NCBI GenBank assembly: GCA_019747155.1
Contig: JAIERD010000396.1
Coordinates: 1-41,144 of the forward strand
Origin: Pseudomonadaceae bacterium
GTDB lineage: Bacteria; Pseudomonadota; Gammaproteobacteria; Pseudomonadales; Pseudomonadaceae
DNA length: 41,144 nucleotides
Direction: 5' to 3'
Shown: piece after piece, positions 8,781 through 20,033 of the stretch
Position numbering within the stretch: the stretch's first letter is position 1
How the letters are laid out: the number at the start of each line of letters is the position of its first letter
Made by a program: the position numbers and the translations under genes
Notes under the pieces: generated by a model
Databases searched by the model: none
Seen by the model: only the letters and a program-made list of their open reading frames with translations
Told to the model about the DNA's origin: nothing

Positions 8781-10664
8781 TCAGGGCGTCCAGGTTACGG
8801 CTAGCAGGCCGGTGCGTCCGGGCTCCTGATAGCCATAAGGCGTTGTCGGGGCAGCCACGTAGTTGACGTCGTCAAAGCGCTGGTAAAGCGAGGTGTAATA
8901 GTCCTTGTCCAGGACGTTGTTCAGCTGCAGGTCAATGCGCAGGCTGGAACTTGCTTGCCAGCTACTGCGCAGGTCAACCAAGCCATAGCCAGGCACGGTC
9001 TGCCGTTCGATTTTGTAGTTAGCATTCTGAATGCTGTAGTCGTAGCTTTGGCTGACTGCACGCCAGCTGGCGCCGGCCGAGAAGGCGCCGAAAGGTCGAT
9101 CTAAGTCGATAAAAACAGTGCGCTTGGGGGTGAGTTGCAAAGTCTGGCCGTTATCGCGGTTACGCGGATCGACCAAACTAAAGCCCAAGCTACTCTGCCA
9201 GCCCAATAACTCTTGGTTGAGGCTGGTTTCGAAACCGTTGATGCGCGCCTGCCCGACGTTTTCGGTGCTGTTGCCCTTGTAGGCGATCAAGTCGGTGATG
9301 TCATTGCGGTATAGCGAGGTTTCCAGCTGGCTGGCACCGAGCTCTGCGCGCCATTGCAGCTCCCAGGTTTTACTGGTTTCCGCAGTTAAGTTCGGATTGC
9401 TGTAGCCCGGGTAGTAGAGATCGGTAAAGGTCGGCGCGCGAAAGCCTTCAGCGTAGCTGAGCAGCCACTGCTGGCCGGATTCAAGCGGCAATCCAAGCGC
9501 ACCATTCCAGCTGTTCTGGGTGCCGTAGAGTTGGTTGTCATCGCGGCGCATGCCAATTTCGCTGAACATCTGCTCGCCATTGAAACGGTACTGAAACAGA
9601 GCAGCGCTATTGCTGCGGCTGTCTTCGGCGTAGTCAGTGCTGCTGTCGAGCTGGTCCTCATACCAGTCGCCACCCAGGGTCAGTTGGTTGGCAGAATTAA
9701 GGTCGAGGCGATTAAGCCAACTGGCGGAGTGGCGGGTGGTGGCGTTGAGGCCGTTGTTCCACGGCATGGCTGCGCCAACGGCTTTGTTGCGGTCATAGCT
9801 TTGACCCAGCTCCAGGTGGCTATTCCACAGGTCATTGATCTGGCCTTGCAGAAAGCCACTGGCGCTGCTAACCCGGAACTGGTCGTTGGGCTCGGCAGGC
9901 GCTTGCTCGTACGCATCGTCGTACTCGTTTTTGCCGTGTTGCTCGTTGTAATTGAAGCCGGCCTTCCAGTCGTCATTGAACTGATGATCGAGATTGAGGT
10001 ACTGCGCCAGATTGCGTTGATTGTCGGTATCGCTGTCGGCGCCAACATTATCGCCGGTGCTGTCGTTGCCATTACTCTCGTCGAGGCTGCCGCCGAGGCT
10101 GAAGCGGGTGCGCGAATCGCCACCACTGACGCTGGCACTGCGTTGGTAGATTTGCTTACTGCCCGCAGCAAGACGGACAGAGGGATTTAGCCCGGCGTCG
10201 CCATGGCGGGTGAAAATCTGAATGACCCCGCCAATGGCGTCGGCACCATACAGCGATGAGCGCGCCCCACGGGTCACCTCCACTCGTTCAATGTTGTCGA
10301 TGCTCAGGTAGTCCAGGCGTGCAATGCCGCTGGCTGCTGAAGCAATACGCTGACCGTCGACGAGCACCAGTGTCTGGGCTGACTTGGTGCCGCGCACTGA
10401 ATAAGAGACCAAGCCACCACTGCTGCGGGTGACGACACCGGGCACACGGTCTAGCAGGTCGGGCACATTGCGGGCTTGCAGTCGCTCGATGTCCTTGCGG
10501 GTGAACACGGTGGAGGCGGCAATGGCGGTTTTCTTCGGCTCGGCGACGCGGCCGGAGGTAATCACCAGTGCTCGCACCTGCAGGGCTTCGTCAGTGTCGA
10601 TCGACTCGGCGTGAGTCGTCAGCGGCAGCAAGGCCAGCGCCAGGGCTAGGTGTGAGCGTTTCAT
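8781..10664 (-). CDS. btuB: TonB-dependent vitamin B12 receptor
   Basis: Signal peptide, plug domain RARNVPDLLDRVPGV, terminal beta-barrel strand; preceded by cobalamin riboswitch. Confidence 0.93.
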   Translation of the reverse strand: MKRSHLALALALLPLTTHAESIDTDEALQVRALVITSGRVAEPKKTAIAASTVFTRKDIERLQARNVPDLLDRVPGVVTRSSGGLVSYSVRGTKSAQTLVLVDGQRIASAASGIARLDYLSIDNIERVEVTRGARSSLYGADAIGGVIQIFTRHGDAGLNPSVRLAAGSKQIYQRSASVSGGDSRTRFSLGGSLDESNGNDSTGDNVGADSDTDNQRNLAQYLNLDHQFNDDWKAGFNYNEQHGKNEYDDAYEQAPAEPNDQFRVSSASGFLQGQINDLWNSHLELGQSYDRNKAVGAAMPWNNGLNATTRHSASWLNRLDLNSANQLTLGGDWYEDQLDSSTDYAEDSRSNSAALFQYRFNGEQMFSEIGMRRDDNQLYGTQNSWNGALGLPLESGQQWLLSYAEGFRAPTFTDLYYPGYSNPNLTAETSKTWELQWRAELGASQLETSLYRNDITDLIAYKGNSTENVGQARINGFETSLNQELLGWQSSLGFSLVDPRNRDNGQTLQLTPKRTVFIDLDRPFGAFSAGASWRAVSQSYDYSIQNANYKIERQTVPGYGLVDLRSSWQASSSLRIDLQLNNVLDKDYYTSLYQRFDDVNYVAAPTTPYGYQEPGRTGLLAVTWTP

Positions 10665-10787
10665 CAACAATCCTCAAATGGGCAAAGCCTTGTGAGGAGA
10701 ACAGAGGCAAGCGCTGTCAGCCGGGCTCGGGTAAACCGGGCAGCCGTCTGCGCTTGCCGGTGATTGCCCTCCGCAATACCAGTGGCA

Positions 10788-11006
10788 TCCCCAAGGCCGG
10801 TCTCCGGACTGCCGAGTCAAACCTGCTTACCTTCCCAGGCGAACCCAGTGGTGTTTTAAGCAGGCGTTGCAGTTCAATCCAATGGCCGCTGGGCCGCTGT
10901 TTAAACTGCGCTCGGTTACCGTTGCGGGGGCAGTGCAGGCTTGGCCAGATGGCGCACCTGCTTCCCGTTTCAGGCTGCAGCGACAACGCTGACAGCACAC
11001 CTTGGT
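10788..11006 (-). ncRNA. Cobalamin riboswitch
   Basis: On minus strand: GGTGTGCTGTC, GAAACGGGAAGCAGGTGCG, CTGCCCCCGCAACGGTAACCG, CCACTGGG, GGGAAGG, TCCGGAGACCGGCC in canonical order upstream of btuB. Confidence 0.93.
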
Positions 11007-11172
11007 GGATAAAAAAACGTCGCGCACCTTAAAGGCGCGGGGGGAGCCAAGGCAAGTGAAAAGCGCGCAGGCCGACGTGCGCCGCGCTCACCTTGGGCGG
11101 GGTTTGGGATTGTGCATGCGATTGTCGCGGTCTTGACGGGCTACGGGCGGGCGCAAACCCGGCCGCAGCGCT

Positions 11173-13074
11173 TTAGAGCTGGATCAGACGTGCCCGTACG
11201 GCGGCTTCGATACCGGCGGCATCCAGCCCGCACTCGGCGAGCATTTGCGCAGGCTTTGCGTGTTCGACATAGGCGTCGGGCAGGCCGAGATGCAGCACGG
11301 CTTTGAGCAGGTTGTCGGCGGCCAGAAACTCGCTGACCGCCGAACCTGCGCCGCCCATGATGCTGTTCTCTTCGATGGTTACCAGCAACTCATGTTCGGC
11401 GGCCAACTGGCGCAGCAGGGCGTGATCCAGGGGTTTGACGAAGCGCATGTCGACCACTGTGGCGTTCAGGATTTCGCCAACCTTCAAGGCCTCGGCCAGT
11501 TGTACGCCAAATACCAGCAGGGCGACATTCTGACCCTGGCGGCGAATCACGCCCTTGCCGATTTCCAGCGCTGTTAATGCCGGTTCGATGGTTGCGTTGG
11601 GGCCGCTGCCGCGCGGGTAACGCACCGCCGCCGGGCCTGGGAACAGGTAGCCGGTGGTGAGCATCTGGCGCAGTTCGTTTTCATCACTCGGCGTCATGAT
11701 CAGCATGCCGGGGATGCAGCGCAGGTAGGACAAATCGAAGCTGCCGGCGTGGGTCGGGCCGTCTTCGCCGACTAAACCAGCACGGTCGATGGCGAACAAT
11801 ACATCGAGGTTTTGCACCGCCACATCGTGAATCAGCTGATCGTAAGCGCGCTGCAGGAAGGTTGAATAAATCGCCACCACCGGTTTGACGCCGTCGCAGG
11901 CCATGCCCGCCGCCAGCGTTACCGCATGCTGCTCGGCAATCGCCACGTCAAAGTAGCGCTCGGGGAAACGCTGGCTGAAGGCAACCAGGTCCGAGCCTTC
12001 TTTCATCGCCGGGGTTATGCCGACCAGGCGTGGGTCTTGCTCGGCCATGTCGCACAGCCATTGGCCAAACACGCTGCAATACTTCGGTCCGCTCACCGGC
12101 TTTGGTGTGGCTGGCGCGGCGGCTGGGGCGTTGATCGGCTCCAGCTTGGTGATGGCGTGGTAGCCAATTGGGTCCAGCTCGGCGGGGCCGAAGCCTTTGC
12201 CTTTTTTGGTGCTGATGTGCAGAAACTGCGGGCCGTCCAAGTCGCGCATATTGCGCAGGGTGGCCAGCAGGGTCGGCAGGTCATGGCCGTCGATCGGGCC
12301 TATGTAGTTCCAGCCGAGTTCTTCAAACAGAGTGCCGGGGACCAGCATGCCTTTGGCGTGCTCTTCGGTCTTGCGGGCGATTTCCCAGGCGCCGGGCAGG
12401 CGCGAGAGAATCTTCTTGCTGCCCTCGCGCATGCTCGCGTAGGTGCGGCTGGAGAGAATCTTGGCCAGATAATTAGACAGCCCACCGACATTGTTGGAGA
12501 TCGACATGTCGTTGTCGTTGAGCACCACCAGCATATTGGCGCCCACATCCGAGGCGTGGTTAAGCGCCTCGAAGGCCATGCCGGCGGTCATGGCGCCGTC
12601 ACCGATCACCGCCACGGCTTTGCGTTTGCTGCCCTGGATGCGCGCGGCAATCGCCATGCCCAAGGCGGCGCTGATGCTGGTGCTGGAGTGGCCGACGCCA
12701 AAGGTGTCGTACTCGCTCTCGCTGCGCCGTGGGAAGGCGGCGATGCCGTCCTTCTGGCGCAAGCTGCCCATCTGCTCGCGGCGGCCGGTGAGAATCTTGT
12801 GCGGATAGGCCTGATGGCCCACGTCCCAGACCAGGCGATCATCGGGGGTGTCGAACACATAGTGCAGGGCGATAGTCAGCTCGATAACGCCCAGGCCCGC
12901 ACCAAAGTGCCCGCCAGTCTGGCCGACCGTGTACAGCAGGTACTGGCGCAGCTCATCCGCCAGACCCTCCAGCTCCGCCTCGGCCAGGCGGCGCAGGCCG
13001 TCCGGCGTGCTCGCGCGGTCAAGCAGCGGCGTTACGGGGCGCTCACGGGGGATCTGGTGAAAAGTCGTCGGCAT
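11173..13074 (-). CDS. dxs: 1-deoxy-D-xylulose-5-phosphate synthase
   Basis: [13 protein letters not shown] start, [51 protein letters not shown]. Confidence 0.97.
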   Translation of the reverse strand: MPTTFHQIPRERPVTPLLDRASTPDGLRRLAEAELEGLADELRQYLLYTVGQTGGHFGAGLGVIELTIALHYVFDTPDDRLVWDVGHQAYPHKILTGRREQMGSLRQKDGIAAFPRRSESEYDTFGVGHSSTSISAALGMAIAARIQGSKRKAVAVIGDGAMTAGMAFEALNHASDVGANMLVVLNDNDMSISNNVGGLSNYLAKILSSRTYASMREGSKKILSRLPGAWEIARKTEEHAKGMLVPGTLFEELGWNYIGPIDGHDLPTLLATLRNMRDLDGPQFLHISTKKGKGFGPAELDPIGYHAITKLEPINAPAAAPATPKPVSGPKYCSVFGQWLCDMAEQDPRLVGITPAMKEGSDLVAFSQRFPERYFDVAIAEQHAVTLAAGMACDGVKPVVAIYSTFLQRAYDQLIHDVAVQNLDVLFAIDRAGLVGEDGPTHAGSFDLSYLRCIPGMLIMTPSDENELRQMLTTGYLFPGPAAVRYPRGSGPNATIEPALTALEIGKGVIRRQGQNVALLVFGVQLAEALKVGEILNATVVDMRFVKPLDHALLRQLAAEHELLVTIEENSIMGGAGSAVSEFLAADNLLKAVLHLGLPDAYVEHAKPAQMLAECGLDAAGIEAAVRARLIQL

Positions 13075-13289
13075 CTGGAGTATCGCGTTCGTGGGGTAGC
13101 GGGGCAAAAGATCCGGCAGTTTACCCGAAGCATGCCAGCCAGCCCAAACAATGGATTGGCGCTAGGTGTCAGGGGCGGAGTTTTATTCGCCGCAGTGATT
13201 GAACCCACAGGCTTGCAACTCTCGGCTGGAATGCATTAAGAAGGCTGCTGATTTTTCAACAAGAGCGGTTTGCCCGCCTAAGGCTTTGC

Positions 13290-14186
13290 ATGCACGACTA
13301 TTTACAGCACCTGTTGCACAACCTCGACTGGGTGCTGCCGCTGCGCAGTGATTGGCTGACCCTGTTGATGCACGGCTTTAGCCTGCTCGGTTACGAGAAG
13401 TTCATTTTGTTCTTTCTGCCGCTGGGTTACTGGGCCTGGAATCGGCCGTTGTTCCTGCGCCTGTTTGTGCTGGTGACGGTTAGCGCCTTGCTGAATGCCT
13501 ATCTAAAAGACCTCTGGCAAGATCCGCGCCCGCCGCTGGAGATGCGCCTGGATGATTTGGTCGGCGCCAGTTACGGCTTGCCGTCGGGTCATGCGCAGGT
13601 GGCGGTGGTGCTGTGGCTGTGGCTGGCCTATGAGTTGCGGCGCACCTGGGCCTGGCTGCTGTGTGGTTTTATCGTGCTGGCGATTATGTTCAGTCGCCTG
13701 TACCTGGCCGCCCATGATCTAGAAGATGTGCTGGGCGGCGGCCTGATCGGCGGCGCAACACTGATTCTGTTTGCTCAGGTGAAGGATTGGCGCTGCTGGT
13801 CGGCGGCAAATCTGCCCGGGCATTTGGTCTTGATCGTGGCCGTTGCGCTGCTGAGTTTCTTCACCTGGCCCGGCACACCGCCCAACTACATCCCCTTGCT
13901 TGGCGGCATGCTGATCGGCGTGTTGCTGGGCAATGCCCGGTTGCCCTTTACCCCGCCGGTATTGCTATGGCAGCGGGCCGTGGTGGCGCTGATCGGCTCG
14001 CTGGCTTTTATCGCCGTGCAGATCAGCTTGAAAAAGCTCGAGCCGTTGCTGGGCCTGGAGCCGTTGCTCTGGCAAGGCTTGCGAGGGCTGGTGATGGGCT
14101 TGTTTGTTGGCTTGCTGATGCCTTGGCTGTTTATTCGCGCGCACATGCTAACGGCGCGGCGTGCCGGGAGTTTGCTGCGCGGCTAG
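13290..14186 (+). CDS. PAP2-superfamily membrane phosphatase
   Basis: KDLWQDPRP, LPSGHAQVAV, SRLYLAAHDLEDVLGG motifs. Confidence 0.88.
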   Translation: MHDYLQHLLHNLDWVLPLRSDWLTLLMHGFSLLGYEKFILFFLPLGYWAWNRPLFLRLFVLVTVSALLNAYLKDLWQDPRPPLEMRLDDLVGASYGLPSGHAQVAVVLWLWLAYELRRTWAWLLCGFIVLAIMFSRLYLAAHDLEDVLGGGLIGGATLILFAQVKDWRCWSAANLPGHLVLIVAVALLSFFTWPGTPPNYIPLLGGMLIGVLLGNARLPFTPPVLLWQRAVVALIGSLAFIAVQISLKKLEPLLGLEPLLWQGLRGLVMGLFVGLLMPWLFIRAHMLTARRAGSLLRG

Positions 14187-15070
14187 TTACGGCGTTCGAC
14201 AATAAAGCGCGCCAAGGCGCGCAGCGCTTCGGCACTGGCGTCGAAGCATTGCAGGGCCGCCAACGCTTGGTCGCGCAGCTCAAGCGCGTAGGCCTTGGCG
14301 GCGTCCAGGCCGAGTAGGGCCGGATAAGTGGGTTTGTCGCGGGCGATGTCGGCACCCTGGCGTTTGCCCAGGGTGGCGGTGTCGCTCTCCACATCGAGAA
14401 TGTCGTCCTGCACCTGAAAGGCCAAGCCAATCGCCTGGGCATAGCTTGCCAAAGCCGCCAGCGTTGCGGCATCTGCTTTGCCGCTGGCCAGTGCGCCGAG
14501 GCTGACGCTGGCTTCGATCAGCGCGCCAGTTTTGTGCCTGTGCATCAATTCCAGTGCGGTTTGATCGAGCTTGTGGCCGACCGAACCCAGATCAATCGCC
14601 TGTCCGCCGACCATGCCGGCCGGCCCGGCCGCGCGGCTCAAGCAACTCAGCATGCGCAAGCGGGTGTCGGCATCCTGGGGGTTGCGCTGCGCGTCGGCGA
14701 GCACTTCGAAGGCCAGGCTTTGCAGGCCATCGCCGGCCAGAATCGCGCAGGCTTCATCAAAGGCTTTGTGGGTGGTGGGTTGGCCACGGCGCAAATCGTC
14801 GTCGTCCATGGCCGGCAAATCGTCATGCACCAGCGAGTAGGCGTGGATCAACTCCACCGCGCAGGCGGCGCCATCGGCTTGCGCGGCGCGGCCACCCAGG
14901 GCTTCGCAGGCGGCATACACCAGCAGCGGGCGAATGCGCTTGCCGCCGTTGACCACGCTATAACGCATGGCTTGATAGAGCCGCTCAAGCTCGGCGTGCG
15001 GCGCCACCAGCAGCGCTGTCAGCGCAGCATCGGCGCGGGCTTGGCACTGCGCCTGATAGGCGGCGATCAT
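14183..15070 (-). CDS. ispA: (2E,6E)-farnesyl diphosphate synthase
   Basis: [55 protein letters not shown]. Confidence 0.96.
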   Translation of the reverse strand: MIAAYQAQCQARADAALTALLVAPHAELERLYQAMRYSVVNGGKRIRPLLVYAACEALGGRAAQADGAACAVELIHAYSLVHDDLPAMDDDDLRRGQPTTHKAFDEACAILAGDGLQSLAFEVLADAQRNPQDADTRLRMLSCLSRAAGPAGMVGGQAIDLGSVGHKLDQTALELMHRHKTGALIEASVSLGALASGKADAATLAALASYAQAIGLAFQVQDDILDVESDTATLGKRQGADIARDKPTYPALLGLDAAKAYALELRDQALAALQCFDASAEALRALARFIVERRN

Positions 15071-15309
15071 ACTGATGGCTCTGGGTCGAAAGGGACTTGC
15101 TCCAGTTCGCCGTCGCGCTCCAGCAGCAGTTGCACCTTCTGCTCGGCCTGGGCCAGAGCGGCTTGGCACTCGCGGGTCAGGCGAATGCCCTGCTCGAAGG
15201 AGCTTAGGGAGTCTTCCAGCGATAACTCGCCGTTCTCCAAGCGCTCAACCAGCACTTGCAGGTCGGCTAAGGAATGTTCGAAATCGGCAGTGGCTTTTTT
15301 GCGGGCCAT
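15067..15309 (-). CDS. xseB: Exodeoxyribonuclease VII small subunit
   Basis: [39 protein letters not shown] overlap with ispA. Confidence 0.94.
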   Translation of the reverse strand: MARKKATADFEHSLADLQVLVERLENGELSLEDSLSSFEQGIRLTRECQAALAQAEQKVQLLLERDGELEQVPFDPEPSV

Positions 15310-15447
15310 GGTGGCTCTCTCGGCTGGCTGGAACGGTCGCGACACTAGCAGAGCGGCGCTGTGCGGGCAAATCGGCGGACAGCTAACAGGCTGTTTGGAG
15401 TCACTGTTAAGCGCCGGATTGCACTGCGGCGAGTGTTTTCGCGGGCA

Positions 15448-15476
15448 TAAAAAAACCGGCTTGTGGCCGGTTTTTA
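15448..15476. terminator. Bidirectional intrinsic terminator downstream of ppa
   Basis: aaaaaccggc-ttgtg-gccggttttt perfect 10-bp stem with A/T tracts. Confidence 0.85.
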
Positions 15477-15491
15477 GGGGGTGGGTTTGGC

Positions 15492-16019
15492 TTATTTTTG
15501 GTAAGCCGCAACCGCCTTTAAAATCTCGCTGCGGGCTGCATCGGCATTGCCCCAGCCTTCAACTTTGACCCATTTGCCTTTCTCGAGATCTTTGTAGTTC
15601 TCGAAGAAGTGCTTGATTTGCTCCAGCAGCAGGGCTGGCAGGTCGGTGTATTCCTTGATGTCCACATACAGCTGGCTCAGCTTGTCGTGCGGTACGGCGA
15701 TCAGCTTGGCGTCGCCACCGGCTTCGTCGGTCATGTGCAGCACGCCGATTGGACGGGCGCGTACTACCGAGCCTGGGGCTACTGGGTACGGAGTCACTAC
15801 CAATACGTCGAGGGCGTCGCCGTCGTCGGCCAGGGTGTTGGGGATGTAGCCGTAGTTAGCCGGGTAGAACATCGGCGTGGCCATGAAGCGGTCGACGAAC
15901 AGGCAGTCGGTGTCTTTGTCGATTTCATACTTGATCGGCGCGTGGTTGGCCGGGATTTCGACAACTACGTAAATGTCGTTTGGCAGGTCTTTACCTGCTG
16001 GAACCTTGCTGTAGCTCAT
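15492..16019 (-). CDS. ppa: Inorganic pyrophosphatase
   Basis: [45 protein letters not shown]. Confidence 0.97.
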   Translation of the reverse strand: MSYSKVPAGKDLPNDIYVVVEIPANHAPIKYEIDKDTDCLFVDRFMATPMFYPANYGYIPNTLADDGDALDVLVVTPYPVAPGSVVRARPIGVLHMTDEAGGDAKLIAVPHDKLSQLYVDIKEYTDLPALLLEQIKHFFENYKDLEKGKWVKVEGWGNADAARSEILKAVAAYQK

Positions 16020-16094
16020 AGGTGACTCCCAGGGATGGGCCAAAAAAGTGGCCGGATTATAGGCATATTCCTGCGCCGTTGCTACGCCGGCGGC

Positions 16095-16913
16095 CTACGC
16101 CTTTGGTCTTGTGTGGCGTAAATGCTGCTCTGTCACGAGTTGTTGATGGCGCGTCAGTGGGTCTTGGCGGTAAAACAGCCGCAGTTGCGCATACACCTTG
16201 GGGTAGGCGGCGCTGAGCAAATCGGGGGCGCTGAAGAAATACTCGCTGCACACGGCAAAGAACTCGGCGGGGTTTTCGCCTGCGTAGGCATCGATCGGCG
16301 GTTCGCCGTGGGGATGGTGATCGAGCTGGGTATTCAGGTGCTCGTAGGCCGTTTGCATCACCTGCGCCCAGTCGCTCTGGCGCATGTCGGCGTGCAGCGG
16401 CGGCAAACCATTGGCCGAGCCGTTGAGCATGTCGAGCTTGTGCGCCAATTCATGGATCACCAAGTTGTAGCCGTCCCACTGGCCGCTCTGCAGTACGCCG
16501 GGCCACGCCAGAATCACCGGGCCTTGCAACCAGGCCTCGCCGCTGTGTTCACCGGCCCATTCATGCACCACGCCACTGGCATCGCGATGCTGCTGGGGGC
16601 TGCGAAAGTCGTCCGGATACAGAACTATCTCGTGAAAGCCCTGGTACCAGTCCAGATCGCTCAGCTGCAGCAACGGCAGTTCGGCCAGCGCCGCCAGATG
16701 CAGACGAGCCTCATCGTTCAAGCTGACGCCGGGCAGGGCGGTGAGGTGCTTGGCGTGCAGAAACAGTACGGCGCGGTCACGCAGGAGTTGCTCATCGCTG
16801 GCGCTGAGGCCGTCAAGAATCGGTAATTGTTGGCGGACCTTGGCCCAGGTGGCAGGGCTGAGTGGGTTATTGCGCAAAATGCGACGCTGGCGCCAGGCTT
16901 TGAATGACCACAT
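16095..16913 (-). CDS. mtfA: Zinc-dependent peptidase, MtfA family
   Basis: LVIHELAHKLDMLNGSANGLPPL HExxH motif. Confidence 0.9.
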   Translation of the reverse strand: MWSFKAWRQRRILRNNPLSPATWAKVRQQLPILDGLSASDEQLLRDRAVLFLHAKHLTALPGVSLNDEARLHLAALAELPLLQLSDLDWYQGFHEIVLYPDDFRSPQQHRDASGVVHEWAGEHSGEAWLQGPVILAWPGVLQSGQWDGYNLVIHELAHKLDMLNGSANGLPPLHADMRQSDWAQVMQTAYEHLNTQLDHHPHGEPPIDAYAGENPAEFFAVCSEYFFSAPDLLSAAYPKVYAQLRLFYRQDPLTRHQQLVTEQHLRHTRPKA

Positions 16914-16933
16914 CAGAGTTGTATTCGGGCCTT

Positions 16934-16956
16934 GGTGGGCTAAGGCCCACCCTACG
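16934..16956. repeat. Single REP, family A
   Basis: ggtgggctaaggcccaccctacg. Confidence 0.75.
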
Positions 16957-16988
16957 TTTTACATCCAGTAAGTAACGGGTAAAGAGGC

Positions 16989-17444
16989 TTATTCGTCGTT
17001 GAGTTCGAGGGTGTAGTTTTTGAATTGGCTGTCTTCGCGAAAACCAATCGACTCGTAAACCTTCTGCGCCACGTCGTTATGGATGCTGGTGGAGACGCGC
17101 AGGCGAATGGCATTGGTTTCGCGGGCCATTTTTTTCGCTTGCTGCATCAAGCCATCCGCGACCAGTTGGCGGCGGGCGTCTTCGCAGACATAGATGTCGT
17201 TGAGGATCCACACGCGCTTGAGGGTCAGCGACGAGAAGCTCGGGTAGAGCTGGCAAAAGCCCAGCAAGGTGTCGTCTTTGTCGGCCAGCGCCAGGTAAAT
17301 CACCGATTCTTTACGGCTCAGGCGCTTTTCCAGAAAGCTGCGCGAGGTCTCGGGGTAGGGCATGGCGTTGTAGAACTCACGGTATTTAACAAATAGCGGA
17401 GTCAGTAGATCCAGATGCTCCAGGGTGGCTTGGACTATGCGCAT
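16989..17444 (-). CDS. GNAT-family N-acetyltransferase
   Basis: LNDIYVCEDARRQLVADGLMQQAKKMARE...VAQKVYESIGFRED. Confidence 0.88.
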   Translation of the reverse strand: MRIVQATLEHLDLLTPLFVKYREFYNAMPYPETSRSFLEKRLSRKESVIYLALADKDDTLLGFCQLYPSFSSLTLKRVWILNDIYVCEDARRQLVADGLMQQAKKMARETNAIRLRVSTSIHNDVAQKVYESIGFREDSQFKNYTLELNDE

Positions 17445-17638
17445 GGTGGACCTCGAGTTCAGTTGGGAGTTGTAATTATCTGCAGGCGCTGTGCCATGTC
17501 TTGAGCCAGATGCTGCCTAATCCAGATAGAAAGTGCAATCCAAACAAGCGTTTAACCTTGTGCTCGGCGTCGCTGGCATTTTGTTGGGTTTTTACTCGGG
17601 TTGGCTTGTGGCCTTTGCTGGCGGGCGCAGTTGCACGC

Positions 17639-18463
17639 CTAGTCGTCGTGCGCGGCCGCCAGTAAGAAGTTGCGGGTTGGTGCGAGCGCCTCGTCACCTT
17701 CCAGCGTTTGCAGCTGCGCCTCGTCCTTGAGGTCGACGCCCGACAACTGCCGCCGGCAAGCCTCGCGCATCAAGCACAGCAGCCGGTGGGTGGCTAGGGC
17801 GTAGCTGAGGCCCTCCAAGCGCACGTTGGAGATGCAGTTGCGATAGGCGTCGGTGAGGCCGACCTTGGGCCGGTAAGTGAAATACAGACCGAGGCTGTCC
17901 GGCGAGCTGAGCCCGGGGCGCTCGCCAATCAGGATCACCGTCATTTTCGCCCCCAACAGTTCACCGACTTCATCGGCCACAGCCACCCGACCTTGCTCCA
18001 CTAGCACTACCGGCGCCAGCGACCAACCCTCATTCAGCGCCTGCTCTTCCAGGCGGGCCAGCAGCGGCAAGCTGTGCCGGTGCACGGCCAGCGCCGAGAG
18101 GCCGTCGGCGATGACGATGGCCAGATCGACGCCGCCTGGATTGGCTGCCGCGTAGTCGCGCAATTGCTGGGCCGAGTCGCAGTGTAAGCGGCGGCCTAAA
18201 TCCGGGCGCTGTAAGTAGCTATGGCGATCATCTGCGGCGCTGTGCAGCAGCAGGCTGGCGCGGTTTTTATCGCTTAACTGGGCGCGCAAGCCCGCGTGGT
18301 CGAAGGCCAGGTGCACGGCGTCGCGGGCCTGGGCGTGGGCGTATTGGAAGTCCAGCTGGGCGCTGGTCGGCAGGCTGATGCCGGTGCGGCCCAGGGCAAT
18401 GCGCGCCGAGGTCAGGCTGCGCAGCGCCAGCAAAGGGTCGGTGAGTGATTGGTCATCGGGCAT
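17639..18463 (-). CDS. eutC: Ethanolamine ammonia-lyase small subunit
   Basis: [59 protein letters not shown]. Confidence 0.96.
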   Translation of the reverse strand: MPDDQSLTDPLLALRSLTSARIALGRTGISLPTSAQLDFQYAHAQARDAVHLAFDHAGLRAQLSDKNRASLLLHSAADDRHSYLQRPDLGRRLHCDSAQQLRDYAAANPGGVDLAIVIADGLSALAVHRHSLPLLARLEEQALNEGWSLAPVVLVEQGRVAVADEVGELLGAKMTVILIGERPGLSSPDSLGLYFTYRPKVGLTDAYRNCISNVRLEGLSYALATHRLLCLMREACRRQLSGVDLKDEAQLQTLEGDEALAPTRNFLLAAAHDD

Positions 18464-18481
18464 GGCAGTGTCTCAGCCTGT

Positions 18482-19876
18482 TCAATTGAGTTGCGCCAAT
18501 GCCTGGCGGAACGCCGGCGGTAGGTTGTTACCGAAACGCACCTGGCCATCGGCTTGGCTGAAAATACCCATGCGCTGCAGCCAGGCTTCGAACTCGGGCG
18601 CGGGTTTCAGTCCCAAGGTTTGCCGGGCATAGAGGGCGTCGTGAAAAGAGGTGGTCTGGTAGTTGAGCATGATGTCGTCGGAGCCGGGGATGCCCATGAT
18701 GAAGTTGATCCCGGCTACGCCCAAGAGGGTGAGCAACACGTCCATGTCGTCCTGATCGGCTTCGGCGTGGTTGGTGTAGCAGATGTCGCAACCCATCGGC
18801 AGGCCCAGCAGCTTGCCGCAGAAGTGGTCTTCTAAGCCTGCGCGGATGATCTGTTTGCCGTTATAGAGGTATTCCGGGCCGATAAAACCGACCACGGTAT
18901 TCACCAGAAACGGCTTGAAATGCCGGGCCACCGCGTAGGCGCGGGTCTCGCAGGTTTGCTGGTCGAGGCCATGGTGGGCGTTGGCCGACAGCGCGCTGCC
19001 CTGGCCGGTCTCGAAATACATCAGGTTGTTGCCGACCGTGCCGCGTTTTTGGCTCAGGCCAGCCTCGTAGCCTTCCTGCAACAGATTGAGGTTGATACCG
19101 AAACTGGCGTTGGCCGCCTGGGTGCCGGCGATCGACTGGAACACCAGGTCCAGCGGTACGCCACGGTTGATCGCCTCGATCGAGGTGGTCACGTGGGTCA
19201 GCACGCAAGCCTGAGTGGGGATCTCGTAGCGCTGGATCACCGCATCGAGCATCTGCAGCATCGTGCAGATGGAGGCGAGGTTGTCGGTGGCCGGGTTGAT
19301 GCCGATCATGGCGTCGCCGTTGCCGTACAGCAGGCCGTCGAGAATGCTGGCGGCGATACCGGCCGGCTCGTCGGTGGGGTGATTGGGCTGCAGGCGGGTG
19401 GACATCCGCCCGCGCAGGCCGACGGTGTTGCGAAAGCGGCTGACCACGCGGATCTTTTGCGCCACTAACACCAAGTCTTGCACACGCATCAACTTGGATA
19501 CCGCCGCAGCCATTTCCGGCGTCAGGCCGGGGGCCAGGGCGCGCAGGCTGGTTTCATCGGCCAGGTCGCTGAGCAGCCAATCGCGCAGGCCGCCGACAGT
19601 CAGGTGGCTGACCACGGCAAAGGCTGCCGCGTCGTGGCTGTCGATAATCAGCCGGGTGACTTCATCTTCTTCGTAGGGGATCAGCGCCTCGTCGAGGAAG
19701 TGTTTCAGCGGGATATTGGCCAGCGCCATCTGCGCGGCGACTCGTTCGCCGGCATTACTGGCGGCCACCCCGGCGAGAAAGTCGCCGGAACGGGCCGGGC
19801 TGGCTTTGGCCATGACATCTTTGAGGCTGTCGAAGTGGAAGGTTTCCACCCCAACGCAATGGGTAAAACGGGCCAT
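18482..19876 (-). CDS. eutB: Ethanolamine ammonia-lyase large subunit
   Basis: GDAMIGINPATDN, ANASFGINLNLLQEGYEAG, MGCDICYTNHAEADQDDMD. Confidence 0.97.
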   Translation of the reverse strand: MARFTHCVGVETFHFDSLKDVMAKASPARSGDFLAGVAASNAGERVAAQMALANIPLKHFLDEALIPYEEDEVTRLIIDSHDAAAFAVVSHLTVGGLRDWLLSDLADETSLRALAPGLTPEMAAAVSKLMRVQDLVLVAQKIRVVSRFRNTVGLRGRMSTRLQPNHPTDEPAGIAASILDGLLYGNGDAMIGINPATDNLASICTMLQMLDAVIQRYEIPTQACVLTHVTTSIEAINRGVPLDLVFQSIAGTQAANASFGINLNLLQEGYEAGLSQKRGTVGNNLMYFETGQGSALSANAHHGLDQQTCETRAYAVARHFKPFLVNTVVGFIGPEYLYNGKQIIRAGLEDHFCGKLLGLPMGCDICYTNHAEADQDDMDVLLTLLGVAGINFIMGIPGSDDIMLNYQTTSFHDALYARQTLGLKPAPEFEAWLQRMGIFSQADGQVRFGNNLPPAFRQALAQLN

Positions 19877-19953
19877 GGGGTTACTCCTGCAACGGCTCGT
19901 TAGGTTAGAGCAAAGCTGTGTGTCGATTAAGTGTTGAGTCGGGCCGTAGCCCA

Positions 19954-20020
19954 TTGTAGGAGCCAGCTTGCTGGCGATCCGCGCCGCGCAAGAGCATCGC
20001 CAGCAAGCTGGCTCCTACAA
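19954..20020. repeat. Paired REP (REPIN-like), family B, between eat and eutB
   Basis: 25-bp perfect arms ttgtaggagccagcttgctggcgat / atcgccagcaagctggctcctacaa. Confidence 0.9.
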
Positions 20021-20033
20021 ACCGCGCTGGCGG

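Noticed and set aside
9531-10190. 219-aa ORF antisense to btuB
   Set aside because: V/A/I-rich shadow frame of the receptor gene.
10568-11032. 154-aa ORF upstream of btuB
   Set aside because: Overlies the cobalamin riboswitch, which explains the sequence.
11926-13239. 437-aa ORF antisense to dxs
   Set aside because: Shadow ORF over a conserved dxs; no recognisable domain.
17533-17730. Small ORF with one hydrophobic stretch (MQSKQAFNLVLGVAGILLGFYSGWLVAFAGG) between the GNAT gene and eutC
   Set aside because: Overlaps the eutC 3' end and has no RBS or family I can recognise; insufficient support.
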